Shown: positions 15,376-24,899, counted from the stretch's first letter. The stretch: 64,000 nucleotides of DNA from JAVJQS01 sp040218815 (GCA_040218815.1 JAVJQS010000003.1:124001-188000), one strand, 5' to 3'. A program made the numbers and translations. The notes: generated by a model not told the origin, from the letters alone.

Positions 15376-17391
15376 ATGAAAGTAACCAGCGAATCCGGGT
15401 TTTTATCGAATTACAACTCCTCTTTTAAGTGGGTAGTTTTTATATTTTCATTTTTACTCTACATAAATACCATAAATCACGGGTTAGCTTTAGATGATTA
15501 TACCATATTGGTCAATAATGACCATGTTCAAGCAGGTTTTGATGGAATTGATGAGATTTTAACTACCAATTACCACAACGGTTTTGGTGGATTTAATGCC
15601 GGTTTATATCGTCCAATGTCACCCTTGAGCTTTGCCATAGAAAAGGAATTATTCAATAACAATACTCAAATTGCCCACCTCATCAATATTCTATTATACG
15701 CCTCTTGTGGCTTGCTTCTCTTCTTATGCTTGCAACGTCTACTCATTGCCTATCCGCCAATTCTAGCTTTGTTAGTTAGCTTATTGTTCATGGCTCATCC
15801 CCTGCATACAGAGGTGGTTGCAAACATTAAAGGTAGAGATGAGCTTTTTGCTTTTATTGGATTCTTAATTACACTTTATAGTTTAATCCATTACTTAAAG
15901 GACAATCAGAAAAGGTACCTACTGATTGGATTAATCGCTTACCTCTTTGCACTATTTTCTAAAGAAAGTGCTGTTACTTTTTCCATTGCCATTCCAGTGC
16001 TTCTATTTTTTCACCCTAAAATTAAGTGGAAAACCCTAATCCCTATTACCGGAACACTTCTCTTTCTTGCCATAGCATTCATGGCACTTAGAATGAATAT
16101 CATTTCATCGATGCCAAATGCCGTTGACACTGGCAACTTTGGCTTGCTAAACAACCCAATTGCGGCAACAGACGATTTTCTGTTGAGATATGGAACTGCA
16201 TTTCGCTTACAGCTGCTCTATCTACAAAAACTAATTTTTCCGTTTCCTCTAATCCACGATTACTCCTATAACCTTATTCCATTAGTAACACTATATAACC
16301 CAATGAGCTTGATAGGTTTAGGAATACTTATAACGATGGTAGTTGTTATTGTTAAAGGTATACGAGAGAAGAATTTTTATGCCATTTCATTACTATTTTT
16401 CATAGTAACAATAAGTGTTGGGTCGCAACTAATAATAACCATTGGAACCACATTTGCAGAACGACTACTTTTTGTTCCAAGTCTCAGTTATTGCTTGATT
16501 TTAACATACCTAATTTATCAATTGTTTAAAAATAGCAAGGAAACTACTAGCCTTAAGGTGGAGAAAAATACGGTTCTAATTAGTCTTCCAATAATAGTGT
16601 TATATGGTGGCTTGAGCTTAGATAGAAATGCTGATTGGAAAAACAACATCACTTTATACACTGCTGATATAAAAGCAGCCGAAAATAGTGCTCGAGCAAA
16701 TTATAATTTGGGTTCAGCTTTAATGAATCAGGCAAAGAGAATAGATCGTCCGAATGAAAAGAACATTATTCTAAAACAATCCACAGAGTATTTAAATCAA
16801 GCAATTTTGATTTATCCTCAATATTTAGATGCATACAACAATCTAGGGGTGGTTTATAAAATGATGAATCAACCTGCTAAAGCAATTAAAGTGCTAGAGG
16901 CTAACATAAAAAATGACCCTGAGTATTCTAAAAACTACTACAATTTAGCAACAGCTTATGCAGCGAATAAGGAGTTTAAAAATGCGATTGTAAGCATGCA
17001 AAACTATGTCGATCGTAATCCAAATAATTCAACTGCTTATTTCCTTATGGGCCAATATGCTGGAAACCTTAACGATTTTGAACAAGCAATAAGCTATTTG
17101 AATCAAGCGCTTTCAATAGAACCCCAAAATACAGATATGCTCAATTTTCTTGGCATGGCTTACGGTATGCTCGGTAATAATGAGCAAGCGCAGCAAAGTT
17201 TTGAGCGCGTTTTGCAACAACAACCTAAGCGAACAGATGTATTGATGAATTTAGCGTTGACTTTTCACAACCAAAATAAATTTAGTGCAGAAAGAAAGGT
17301 ATTACTCCGTATTTTAGAGTTGGAACCAACTAATCAACGGGCAAAAGAATTACTAGATAAGATTGAAATGAAAATTGGTAATTCCGAATAA
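15376..17391 (+). CDS. TMTC-like multi-pass membrane protein with TPR domain
   Basis: A 671-residue protein. Residues about 15-410 hold roughly ten hydrophobic segments; after the first comes a loop with LALDDYTILVNNDHV and an LYRPMSPLSFAIE motif, which resembles the DUF1736/TMTC group of GT-C glycosyltransferases, where an acidic pair in the first loop is catalytic. Residues about 425-665 are six or so TPRs (for example NYNLGSALMNQ, YDAYNNLGVVYKMM-like units). Eukaryotic TMTC proteins transfer mannose to protein; bacterial members are uncharacterised. A protein O-glycosylation role is an inference from fold only. Its stop is 2 nt before the -7 element of rlmD. Confidence 0.7.
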   Translation: MKVTSESGFLSNYNSSFKWVVFIFSFLLYINTINHGLALDDYTILVNNDHVQAGFDGIDEILTTNYHNGFGGFNAGLYRPMSPLSFAIEKELFNNNTQIAHLINILLYASCGLLLFLCLQRLLIAYPPILALLVSLLFMAHPLHTEVVANIKGRDELFAFIGFLITLYSLIHYLKDNQKRYLLIGLIAYLFALFSKESAVTFSIAIPVLLFFHPKIKWKTLIPITGTLLFLAIAFMALRMNIISSMPNAVDTGNFGLLNNPIAATDDFLLRYGTAFRLQLLYLQKLIFPFPLIHDYSYNLIPLVTLYNPMSLIGLGILITMVVVIVKGIREKNFYAISLLFFIVTISVGSQLIITIGTTFAERLLFVPSLSYCLILTYLIYQLFKNSKETTSLKVEKNTVLISLPIIVLYGGLSLDRNADWKNNITLYTADIKAAENSARANYNLGSALMNQAKRIDRPNEKNIILKQSTEYLNQAILIYPQYLDAYNNLGVVYKMMNQPAKAIKVLEANIKNDPEYSKNYYNLATAYAANKEFKNAIVSMQNYVDRNPNNSTAYFLMGQYAGNLNDFEQAISYLNQALSIEPQNTDMLNFLGMAYGMLGNNEQAQQSFERVLQQQPKRTDVLMNLALTFHNQNKFSAERKVLLRILELEPTNQRAKELLDKIEMKIGNSE

Positions 17392-17392
17392 C

Positions 17393-17400
17393 TACTTTTG
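17393..17400 (+). promoter_or_regulatory. -7 promoter element for rlmD, leaderless spacing
   Basis: TACTTTTG matches TAnnTTTG and ends 4 nt before the ATG at 17405. The predicted transcription start falls at or next to the start codon. Confidence 0.55.
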
Positions 17401-17404
17401 CAAA

Positions 17405-18829
17405 ATGGGAAGAAGAGCAAAAAAACCAATCTATCGTGAAGTTGAAGTATTAGATACAGCCGCAGAAGGAAAATCACTCGCCAAGGTAAATGAAAAAATT
17501 CTATTTATTCCGCAAACTGTACCTGGTGATATTGTTGACGTGCAAGTAACACGGAAACGAAAAAACTACATGGAAGGCCGGGTCTTGCACTTCCACAAAA
17601 AGTCTGAAAAACGGGTAGATGCTTTTTGTGAACACTTTGGTGTATGTGGAGGCTGCAAGTGGCAGTTCATCAGTTATGCTGATCAATTAAACAACAAACA
17701 GCGTACCGTAAAAGATGCATTGGAACGTATTGCTAAAGTTGAGCTCCCAGCAATTGCACCAATTTTACCATCCAAAGAAACCACCTTTTACCGAAACAAA
17801 TTAGAATTCACTTTCTCGAATAAAGAATGGCTCACCCAAGATCAAATTCAATCGGGAGAAAATTTTGAAAGCAGAAATGCATTGGGCTTTCATGTACCGG
17901 GAAGGTTTGATAAGGTACTAGATATTAAAAAGTGTTGGTTACAACCTGATCCATCAAACGATATTCGCAATTGGGTGAAGAATTATGCCTTGGAAAATGA
18001 TTTGCCCTTTTTTGACTTAAGAGTTCAAGAAGGATTGCTGAGAAATTTGATTATTCGAACTTCAAGCAACGGAGAAGTAATGGTCATTTTTGCCTTTTTC
18101 TACGAAGATCAAGAAATTCGAGAATCATTGCTAAATAAATTTCAAACAACTTTTCCAAGCATCACCTCTATTCAATATGTTATTAATGACAAAGGCAATG
18201 ATACCATCGGTGACTTAGAAGTGAAATGTTTTTACGGTAGAGATTTTATTTTGGAGGAAATGATTGCTTTTGGAACTGAGCAGAAACTTCAATTTAAAAT
18301 TGGACCAAAATCCTTCTACCAAACCAATTCTGAGCAAGCATATGAGTTATATAAATTAACAGCCGAATTTGCAAATATTCAGAAAGATGAAGTGGTATAC
18401 GATTTATATACAGGAACAGGAACCATTGCCAACTTTGTTGCAAACCAAGCGAAGCACGTGGTTGGAGTGGAGTATGTTCCTGAAGCAATAGTTGATGCCA
18501 AGGCCAATTCAGAAATGAATGATATCGCTAATACCTCCTTTTTTGCTGGTGATATGAAAGATATTTTTAATGCTCAATTTATTGCTAGTAATGGAACACC
18601 CGATGTAGTGATTACTGACCCACCTAGAGCAGGAATGCATCAAGATGTAATTAATGAACTATTGAACTTAGGGGCAAGTCGTATCGTTTACGTAAGCTGC
18701 AACCCAGCGACACAAGCACGAGACATTCAATTGTTGGATGAGAAATATAAAGTTACAAAAGTACAACCGGTAGACATGTTCCCGCATACACACCATGTTG
18801 AAAATGTGGTATTATTGAAATTAAAATAG
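17405..18829 (+). CDS. rlmD: 23S rRNA (uracil-5-)-methyltransferase, RlmD/TrmA family
   Basis: A 474-residue class I SAM methyltransferase. It has an N-terminal TRAM domain (about 8-65), the iron-sulfur cysteine set C-x5-C-x2-C in CEHFGVCGGC with a further cysteine in IKKCWLQ, the SAM-binding YDLYTGTGTIA, DPPRAGMH, and the catalytic cysteine in VSCNPATQARD. It methylates C5 of a uridine, in this family usually U1939 of 23S rRNA, but tRNA U54 cannot be excluded. The ATG at 17405 is preferred to an upstream TTG at 17375 because a -7 element ends 4 nt before it and the family N-terminus fits. Confidence 0.88.
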   Translation: MGRRAKKPIYREVEVLDTAAEGKSLAKVNEKILFIPQTVPGDIVDVQVTRKRKNYMEGRVLHFHKKSEKRVDAFCEHFGVCGGCKWQFISYADQLNNKQRTVKDALERIAKVELPAIAPILPSKETTFYRNKLEFTFSNKEWLTQDQIQSGENFESRNALGFHVPGRFDKVLDIKKCWLQPDPSNDIRNWVKNYALENDLPFFDLRVQEGLLRNLIIRTSSNGEVMVIFAFFYEDQEIRESLLNKFQTTFPSITSIQYVINDKGNDTIGDLEVKCFYGRDFILEEMIAFGTEQKLQFKIGPKSFYQTNSEQAYELYKLTAEFANIQKDEVVYDLYTGTGTIANFVANQAKHVVGVEYVPEAIVDAKANSEMNDIANTSFFAGDMKDIFNAQFIASNGTPDVVITDPPRAGMHQDVINELLNLGASRIVYVSCNPATQARDIQLLDEKYKVTKVQPVDMFPHTHHVENVVLLKLK

Positions 18830-18835
18830 CTAGAA

Positions 18836-19246
18836 ATGGGGCTATTTAATTTTTTCTCTACTAAGAATTCGGACTTTTTAAAAGCCGACGAAATTGAAGC
18901 TGCAAATCTTTTGCAAAGTATCTGCAATGGCTATGCTAACGGGAATCCAAATTACATTCCGAATGGTATTACCAAACTATCCTTCGGCATCTATGAGATG
19001 GCATTTAACCGAACGGATGAAGATATGATCCCCTTAGAAGTGCTCAATAATTTTGATTTTATAGAAAAACGACCTGGACTTAAGCCTTACTTGGAAATTT
19101 TGAGAAAAATAAAATTGTTTTTGAAAAAATTGGTAAGTGATGAAAAAATTGTAGCGAACCACAAAAACCAGGAACTTTTTAGAAATTTGATATTAAAAAT
19201 ATTGACGTCGGTTGTGGTGGATATTGAGGCGTTAAAGAAAAATTGA
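18836..19246 (+). CDS. hypothetical protein, 136 residues
   Basis: I do not recognise this family. It is a soluble, mostly helical protein starting MGLFNFFSTKNSDFLKADEIEAANLL, with no signal peptide or transmembrane segment and no cysteine-rich or catalytic motif. The C-terminal half is lysine-rich and amphipathic. It begins 6 nt after the rlmD stop and ends 45 nt before the methyltransferase start, so it probably belongs to the rlmD transcript. The codon use looks like that of its neighbours. Confidence 0.6.
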   Translation: MGLFNFFSTKNSDFLKADEIEAANLLQSICNGYANGNPNYIPNGITKLSFGIYEMAFNRTDEDMIPLEVLNNFDFIEKRPGLKPYLEILRKIKLFLKKLVSDEKIVANHKNQELFRNLILKILTSVVVDIEALKKN

Positions 19247-19278
19247 TTAAATTCTTTAATGCCTCAACCGGGTTTAAT

Positions 19279-19286
19279 TAATTTAG
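19279..19286 (+). promoter_or_regulatory. variant -7 element TAATTTAG, leaderless spacing
   Basis: TAATTTAG differs from TAnnTTTG at one position and ends 5 nt before the ATG at 19292. The same octamer stands 4-5 nt before two other start codons in this window (57192 and 58586). Confidence 0.4.
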
Positions 19287-19291
19287 TACGT

Positions 19292-19882
19292 ATGACAAAA
19301 CCAGTAACCAATTGGCAAGAGCGTTACCTAAACAATGAAATTGGCTGGGACATTGGCGAAGTCAGTTCTCCTTTAAAAGCCTACTTCGACCAATTAACTA
19401 ACAAGCAATTAAAAATACTTATTCCCGGAGGTGGCAACGGGTATGAGGCTGCACATTTGCATCAACAGGGCTTTGAAAATGTGTTCCTTTTAGATATTGC
19501 GCCTAAACCCCTTGCTGATTTTTCATCTAAGTACCAAAGTTTTCCAAAAGAACACCTGATTGCTGGAAACTTTTTTAAACATCAAGGCACCTACGACCTA
19601 ATTGTAGAACAAACCTTTTTTTGTGCAATTGATCCTTCAGATCGTCAATTGTATGCTAAAAAAGTTCATGAGCTCTTAGTGCAAAATGGCAAGCTTATGG
19701 GCTTGCTTTGGGCAAGTGAAATGAATAGCGATCGTCCTCCTTTTGGGGGAAGTAAATTAGAGTATCTCAGTTATTTTGATGGCTTATTTTCGATAAAAAC
19801 ATTAGAAGAGGCTCACAATTCCATTACACCGCGAGCAGGTAATGAATTATTTTTATTGGCTGAAAAAATCAGCTTGGATTAG
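19292..19882 (+). CDS. TPMT-family SAM-dependent methyltransferase
   Basis: A 196-residue methyltransferase of the thiopurine S-methyltransferase-like group. It begins with the typical NWQERYLNNEIGWDIG segment (substrate-side N-terminus with W-x-x-x-x-x-x-x-x-G-W), followed by the SAM site LIPGGGNGYEAAHL, FLLDIAPKPL, and EQTFFCAIDPSDR. Relatives methylate thiols, halides or selenium compounds; the substrate here is unknown. The ATG at 19292 is preferred over the one at 19259 because the homologous region starts directly after it and a -7-like element lies between the two. Confidence 0.82.
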   Translation: MTKPVTNWQERYLNNEIGWDIGEVSSPLKAYFDQLTNKQLKILIPGGGNGYEAAHLHQQGFENVFLLDIAPKPLADFSSKYQSFPKEHLIAGNFFKHQGTYDLIVEQTFFCAIDPSDRQLYAKKVHELLVQNGKLMGLLWASEMNSDRPPFGGSKLEYLSYFDGLFSIKTLEEAHNSITPRAGNELFLLAEKISLD

Positions 19883-19889
19883 CATTCAT

Positions 19890-19897
19890 TATTTTTG
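19890..19897 (+). promoter_or_regulatory. -7 promoter element before the phosphoribosyltransferase gene
   Basis: TATTTTTG matches TAnnTTTG exactly and ends 14 nt before the ATG at 19912. A TTG lies 13 nt upstream. Confidence 0.5.
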
Positions 19898-19911
19898 ACA
19901 AAAATCAGCGC

Positions 19912-20418
19912 ATGGCAGCCAACGCATCCCAAATTCTTGATCACCTCCAAATTCAACAAAAAATTAATCGAATTGCCTATCAAATCTATGAAGACAATTA
20001 CGATCAAGATAAAATAATAATGGCGGGAATTGCTTCTAATGGCTATGAATTGGCTAAAATTTTAAAAAAGCAGATTGAAAAAATATCTCCTTTAGAAGTG
20101 GTTTTAGAAGAAGTGTTATTGAATAAAAAAAATCCCATCAATAGCAAAGTAGAATTGCAACTCACTGACGAAGAATTAAAAAATCAATCTATTATTTTGG
20201 TAGATGATGTGCTAAATTCGGGAAGAACCATGATGTATGGTTTACAGCTTTTCTTAAAAGTTCAGGTAAAAAAATTATCTACAGCCGTTTTAGTTAACCG
20301 CAGCCACAAACGCTTTCCAGTTAATGCAAATTATGTGGGTATGTCATTAGCTACGACCTTAAAAGAACACATTGAAGTAAGTTTAGAAAAAGGAAAGTAT
20401 GCTGCTTTTCTTAGTTAA
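19912..20418 (+). CDS. PyrR-like phosphoribosyltransferase
   Basis: A 168-residue type I phosphoribosyltransferase. The PRPP-binding loop IILVDDVLNSGRTM (about residues 99-112) is intact, and the flexible-loop and hood regions resemble PyrR/ComF-sized proteins. It may have uracil phosphoribosyltransferase or another base-salvage activity. Regulation of pyr genes should not be assumed, as no pyrimidine gene is nearby. It has its own promoter and is followed by the sensor kinase after 49 nt. Confidence 0.78.
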   Translation: MAANASQILDHLQIQQKINRIAYQIYEDNYDQDKIIMAGIASNGYELAKILKKQIEKISPLEVVLEEVLLNKKNPINSKVELQLTDEELKNQSIILVDDVLNSGRTMMYGLQLFLKVQVKKLSTAVLVNRSHKRFPVNANYVGMSLATTLKEHIEVSLEKGKYAAFLS

Positions 20419-20467
20419 GAAGGTCTTTTACTTTTTAAAAAAGGACTAATTTTTGATATTCAAGTGC

Positions 20468-23400
20468 ATGCTCAACAAAAGAAGCCTTATCCTTTTTATT
20501 GCGTTCTCGCTAGCTCTATTGGCATATTTTCCAAGTGCTTACCACAACAGCAGTAGTGCTAATGATGTAGTTGCATTTCAAAGGGTATTACTAAAGAAGG
20601 AACAAAAGGCAATAGAGGCCCTGCAACAGATCAAAAATTGGGACCGCAAGAAATTACTTGGACAGCACACCATCCAACTAAATAAAGCTTTTGAAGAAAA
20701 TGGTTTTTCATTTTTTGTTTTTCACAACAATAAGCTAGATTATTGGTCAGAAGATATAACCACTATCCATAAAAAAGAACTGTTGTCAAGCAAGCCTATT
20801 TATAGGGAAAGCAATGCCTGGCAGCGAAAAATTAGCTTAACAAATGGAGATACCACCTATATTGCGCTTCTTTTAATTCAACACGATTACTCACTACAAA
20901 ACCGTTTTCTTGTTAATAGTTTTCAAGAAGACTTCCAATTCAATAGATTTAAAGGAATTACCCTTAGTGGAAAAGAAAACTATAAAATTCTCAGCTCAGC
21001 CAATGAGCCGATTTTTTATTTAGAAGCAGAAAACAATCCTAACTCAACTGAATCGGATAAAGTCCTTGCTCTAGTTTTCATAGCATGTATATTACTTATC
21101 ATATTGCTCTTGCCAAAGCAGCTGAGTGGAAAAGACCTTCCACAATATATGTTAAGTATTCTGCTTGTTGTGTCGATAAGAATTATCCTATTTTTTATTA
21201 TCCCTGACTTTTGGGCAGGCCTTCCGTTATTTCAGTCGAGTTCGTTCGCAATTTCTAGCCTAATTCCATCCTTAGGCGATTTACTGCTTCATTTACTCAG
21301 TTTAGTTGCCATTATCTATTGGCTTAAAAAGAGTTTAAAAGGTGGTAAAAATAAATGGATGGGCATGCTGTTTATGTTGCTTACCTTACTTTTTTCATGG
21401 TTCAGTATTGAACTTATTGGCACCAGCATTGCTTCTTCACAAATCAAGTTTGATTTAAATAATTTACTTCAGCTCAATAGTCTGAGTTTATTTGCTTACT
21501 TCTCTTTCATTCTCCTATTTATCGCCACTATACTTCTTGCAGATAGTAGTATTAACTTCATCAACAATCAATATTCTAAAATCCAGAGAAGGGTTATTAT
21601 TGCCTGTTTGCTGTTGAGTTACGTTGTTGTAATTATTTACAGTAACTCCCCGCTCATTGCAACATGGATATTGCCCGTGTTTTTGTTAATGCAATGGTTT
21701 TCTACAAAATCAAAGGGCAAAACTATTGGCATTTCTATTTTGCTCTTAATTTGTTGTGCTGGAAGTCTAGCTTTTTGGACCACCAAAAAAATAGATCAGA
21801 AAAAAAGCAATAAAGCAAGAATCTTTTCTCAAAAATTAGCCGAAGAGGAAGACCCAGTAGCTGAATATTTGTTTGAACAAGCTCAGAATGAGATCCAGAA
21901 TGATATGGAACTTCACCAAAAACTTAAAAACTACTGGGAAAATAAAGAAGTAATAGACGACTATCTAAAACAGAATTATTTTAATGCCTATTGGGATAGT
22001 TACGAAATACTTTTTTCTATTTGCAATCCCAAAGATTCTTTATACATAAGCAGTTGGGATGCCTCTGTGAGTTGTATTGATTATTTTCAAAACAGAATTC
22101 GCCTTGAAGGAACAGCTGTGAGTTCTAATAATTTATTTCAACTAAAAAACTTAGCTGGTCGAGTAGATTATATAGGTGAAATACCCATCCAAGTCGATTC
22201 AAACAACTACAAATACATCATTTATGTAGAATTGAGCTCAAATTATTTTAATGAAAATGAAGGATATCCTGAACTGCTGTTAGATGCAAAAAGTAAAACT
22301 AAAAATATCAACCTTAGTGATTATGATTATGCCGTTTATGAAAATGGTGTGTTAGTTTTTAAAAATGGAGCTTACACCTACTCTACTTCTTTAAAAATAA
22401 ACGAATTGAGCCCTGGAGAACATTATGAATATAGCACTTCGAAAGCCCATCATACGGTGTATCAAAAAAATAAAGATATTGCTATTGTATTAAGTTATAA
22501 AGCAGCCACTAAAATCGACTTCTTCACTGCTTTTGCTTATTTGCTAGTATTATTTTCTCTAGTTTTTATAGTCTGCACCCTAAGTTTAAGTGAATTTCCT
22601 TTCCACTTGCGTCCTCAATGGAGCGACTTCTCCTTCAAAATACAATTATTTTTAATTGGTTCCTTATTAATTGCATTGGTGCTTGTTGCCATCGGTTCAA
22701 CATATTACATCAAGCAGCAATACCAATTGAAAAACAGCAATAATTTGGGTGAAAAATTGCGCTCTATCAAATTAGAAATGGAGAATAAAATTGGTGGAGA
22801 AGAGATTTTAGCATCAGGATTAAAAAGCTACACCAATAGTTTATTGTTAAAGTTTTCCAATGTATTTTACACCGATATTAACTTCTACGATAAGAACGGA
22901 AAGCTATTTGCTAGTTCTCGACCTGAAATCTTTAATAAAGATTTAAAAAGTGAGTTAATGAATCCTATTGCCTTTCAAGAAATTGTACGGCTAGAAAAAG
23001 CAGAATGGGTGCAACAAGAGAGGATAGGAAAAATGGAATATTTATCCGCCTATATTCCATTTAAAAATTACAACAATGAAGTATTGGGTTATTTAAACTT
23101 GCCCTACTTCGTTAAACAAGGCAAACTGCAGGAGGAAATATCCAATTTTTTAGTTTCGACTATTAATATTTATGTAGGTGTTTTCGCCCTTGCCCTCTTC
23201 ATTTCAATATTATTAATAAATCAACTTTCCAAACCATTGCGATTGATACGTAAGCAAATTGCAAAACTAAAATTAGGTTCAGCTATTGAATTAATTGAAT
23301 GGAAAAGCAAAGATGAGATTGGTGCACTCGTAAACGAATACAATAGGATTGCCATTGAGCTAAACGAGAGTGCTGAGCAATTAGCACAATCTGAGCGTGA

Positions 23401-24061
23401 AGGTGCTTGGCGAGAAATGGCTAAACAAGTTGCGCATGAAATAAAAAATCCATTAACGCCAATGAAGTTGAGCATTCAACATTTGCAAATGGCAGCTAAT
23501 CAAAACTCACCTGACATTGGTGAGCGAATAAAACGAACTAGTCAAGTGCTAATAGAGCAAATTGAAACCTTGAGTAATATTGCCACAGCGTTTTCTTCAT
23601 TTGCCAAGCTTCCCGATCGAAGCTTAACTCAAATTGACCTTATTCCTATCTTAAAGAACATGAGTGAGCTGTACTCTGGAGATGCGAGAATTGACTTGCA
23701 GATTTCTTTGGACACACCAACAGCAATTATAAAAGCAGATAAGGATCAATTACTTCGTTTGCTAAATAACTTATTAAAAAATGCAGTGCAAGCTTGCGCG
23801 GAGCAATTAGACAAGAAAATTGGGATTGAAATTTCCGCTGAAGGTTCTCACTTTAAAATATTAATTCAAGATAATGGCGTTGGTATTCCAATAAACCAAT
23901 TAGACAGAATTTTTGAGCCTAATTTTACTACAAAGTCATCTGGGACAGGACTGGGATTAGCCATGACAAAAAGCATGGTAGAACAAATGAATGGAACAAT
24001 TAAAGCTAGTTCTGAAGAAGGAGTGGGGACAACTTTTCTGCTTCATTTTCCGATTGCTTAA
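20468..24061 (+). CDS. NtrY-like membrane sensor histidine kinase
   Basis: A 1197-residue kinase, far longer than most. The order is an N-terminal anchor, an extracytoplasmic region, a block of about seven to eight hydrophobic segments (residues about 200-440), a large second extracytoplasmic region, transmembrane segments near 690 and 745, a further sensor-like region, a transmembrane segment near 905, a HAMP-like segment, and the kinase core. The core has KQVAHEIKNPLTPMKLS with phospho-acceptor His990, NNLLKNAVQA (N box), QDNGVGIP (G1) and SSGTGLGLAM (G2). The HEIKNPLTP form is typical of NtrY-like kinases. No response regulator is adjacent. I prefer the ATG at 20468 to an upstream TTG. Confidence 0.85.
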   Translation: MLNKRSLILFIAFSLALLAYFPSAYHNSSSANDVVAFQRVLLKKEQKAIEALQQIKNWDRKKLLGQHTIQLNKAFEENGFSFFVFHNNKLDYWSEDITTIHKKELLSSKPIYRESNAWQRKISLTNGDTTYIALLLIQHDYSLQNRFLVNSFQEDFQFNRFKGITLSGKENYKILSSANEPIFYLEAENNPNSTESDKVLALVFIACILLIILLLPKQLSGKDLPQYMLSILLVVSIRIILFFIIPDFWAGLPLFQSSSFAISSLIPSLGDLLLHLLSLVAIIYWLKKSLKGGKNKWMGMLFMLLTLLFSWFSIELIGTSIASSQIKFDLNNLLQLNSLSLFAYFSFILLFIATILLADSSINFINNQYSKIQRRVIIACLLLSYVVVIIYSNSPLIATWILPVFLLMQWFSTKSKGKTIGISILLLICCAGSLAFWTTKKIDQKKSNKARIFSQKLAEEEDPVAEYLFEQAQNEIQNDMELHQKLKNYWENKEVIDDYLKQNYFNAYWDSYEILFSICNPKDSLYISSWDASVSCIDYFQNRIRLEGTAVSSNNLFQLKNLAGRVDYIGEIPIQVDSNNYKYIIYVELSSNYFNENEGYPELLLDAKSKTKNINLSDYDYAVYENGVLVFKNGAYTYSTSLKINELSPGEHYEYSTSKAHHTVYQKNKDIAIVLSYKAATKIDFFTAFAYLLVLFSLVFIVCTLSLSEFPFHLRPQWSDFSFKIQLFLIGSLLIALVLVAIGSTYYIKQQYQLKNSNNLGEKLRSIKLEMENKIGGEEILASGLKSYTNSLLLKFSNVFYTDINFYDKNGKLFASSRPEIFNKDLKSELMNPIAFQEIVRLEKAEWVQQERIGKMEYLSAYIPFKNYNNEVLGYLNLPYFVKQGKLQEEISNFLVSTINIYVGVFALALFISILLINQLSKPLRLIRKQIAKLKLGSAIELIEWKSKDEIGALVNEYNRIAIELNESAEQLAQSEREGAWREMAKQVAHEIKNPLTPMKLSIQHLQMAANQNSPDIGERIKRTSQVLIEQIETLSNIATAFSSFAKLPDRSLTQIDLIPILKNMSELYSGDARIDLQISLDTPTAIIKADKDQLLRLLNNLLKNAVQACAEQLDKKIGIEISAEGSHFKILIQDNGVGIPINQLDRIFEPNFTTKSSGTGLGLAMTKSMVEQMNGTIKASSEEGVGTTFLLHFPIA

Positions 24062-24070
24062 CAATTCTCC

Positions 24071-24078
24071 TATTTTTG
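24071..24078 (+). promoter_or_regulatory. -7 promoter element for the enoyl-CoA hydratase gene
   Basis: TATTTTTG matches TAnnTTTG and ends 18 nt before the ATG at 24097. The in-frame TTG at 24076 is part of this element, which argues against using it as a start codon. Confidence 0.55.
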
Positions 24079-24096
24079 TTTAAAAATTATTTTCCT

Positions 24097-24873
24097 ATGT
24101 CAAACTTATTAATTGAAACTAATGCTAACGCACTAGTGATTACTATTAATCGTCCTGATAAATTAAATGCCTTAAATAAAGCCACCATCCAAGAGTTAGG
24201 TGAGGCGTTAAAAGCTGCAGAAAAGAATGATGCGGTTAAAGCAATAATTATTACTGGGTCTGGAGAAAAAGCTTTTGTAGCTGGGGCAGACATTGCAGAA
24301 TTTCATGAATATAATGAAACTGAAGCGAAAGAATTAGCTCAAGGAGGACAAGATCAATTATTTGACGTAGCGGAGAACTTATCTAAGCCAATAATAGCTG
24401 CAGTAAATGGCTTTGCATTAGGTGGAGGATTAGAGCTAGCAATGGCTTGTCATATCAGAGTAGCATCGAGTAATGCTCGAATGGGATTGCCAGAGGTTAG
24501 CTTAGGAGTAATTCCAGGGTATGGAGGTACGCAGCGATTGGCACAGTTGGCTGGAAAGGGAAAAGCATTTGAAATGATATCAACTGCAGGAATGATAAAG
24601 GCCGATGAAGCATACCGAATTGGTTTGATTAACCACTTGGTTGAACAAGAAGAGTTGATGAATAAGTGCCATGAAATTGTAAATCAAATTGTTAAAAATT
24701 CTTCAGTTGCGGTTAGTGGTGCAATAAAAGCAATTAACAGTGGTTTTAAGACTAGTGAAAATGGATTTAAAACTGAGGTTGAAACATTTGCAAACTGTTT
24801 TACGACGGGTGATTTTAAAGAAGGTACTACAGCATTTTTAGAAAAAAGGAAACCAAACTTCCCAAACAATTAG
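24097..24873 (+). CDS. enoyl-CoA hydratase/isomerase family protein
   Basis: A 258-residue crotonase-fold enzyme that hydrates trans-2-enoyl-CoA in fatty-acid or related degradation. The oxyanion-hole segments FVAGADIAEF and NGFALGGGLELAMAC are present, and both catalytic glutamates of classical hydratases fit GGGLELAMACH (first) and MGLPEVSLGVIPGYGGTQRL (second). The ATG at 24097 (MSNLLIETNANALV) gives the usual family length. It is followed after 26 nt by a flippase gene that has no functional link. Confidence 0.9.
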   Translation: MSNLLIETNANALVITINRPDKLNALNKATIQELGEALKAAEKNDAVKAIIITGSGEKAFVAGADIAEFHEYNETEAKELAQGGQDQLFDVAENLSKPIIAAVNGFALGGGLELAMACHIRVASSNARMGLPEVSLGVIPGYGGTQRLAQLAGKGKAFEMISTAGMIKADEAYRIGLINHLVEQEELMNKCHEIVNQIVKNSSVAVSGAIKAINSGFKTSENGFKTEVETFANCFTTGDFKEGTTAFLEKRKPNFPNN

Positions 24874-24899
24874 TTGAAAAAATTAGACCATAAGATAAT

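Noticed and set aside
24076..24096. TTG start for the enoyl-CoA hydratase
   Set aside because: The TTG is part of a perfect -7 promoter element and the added residues lack family similarity.
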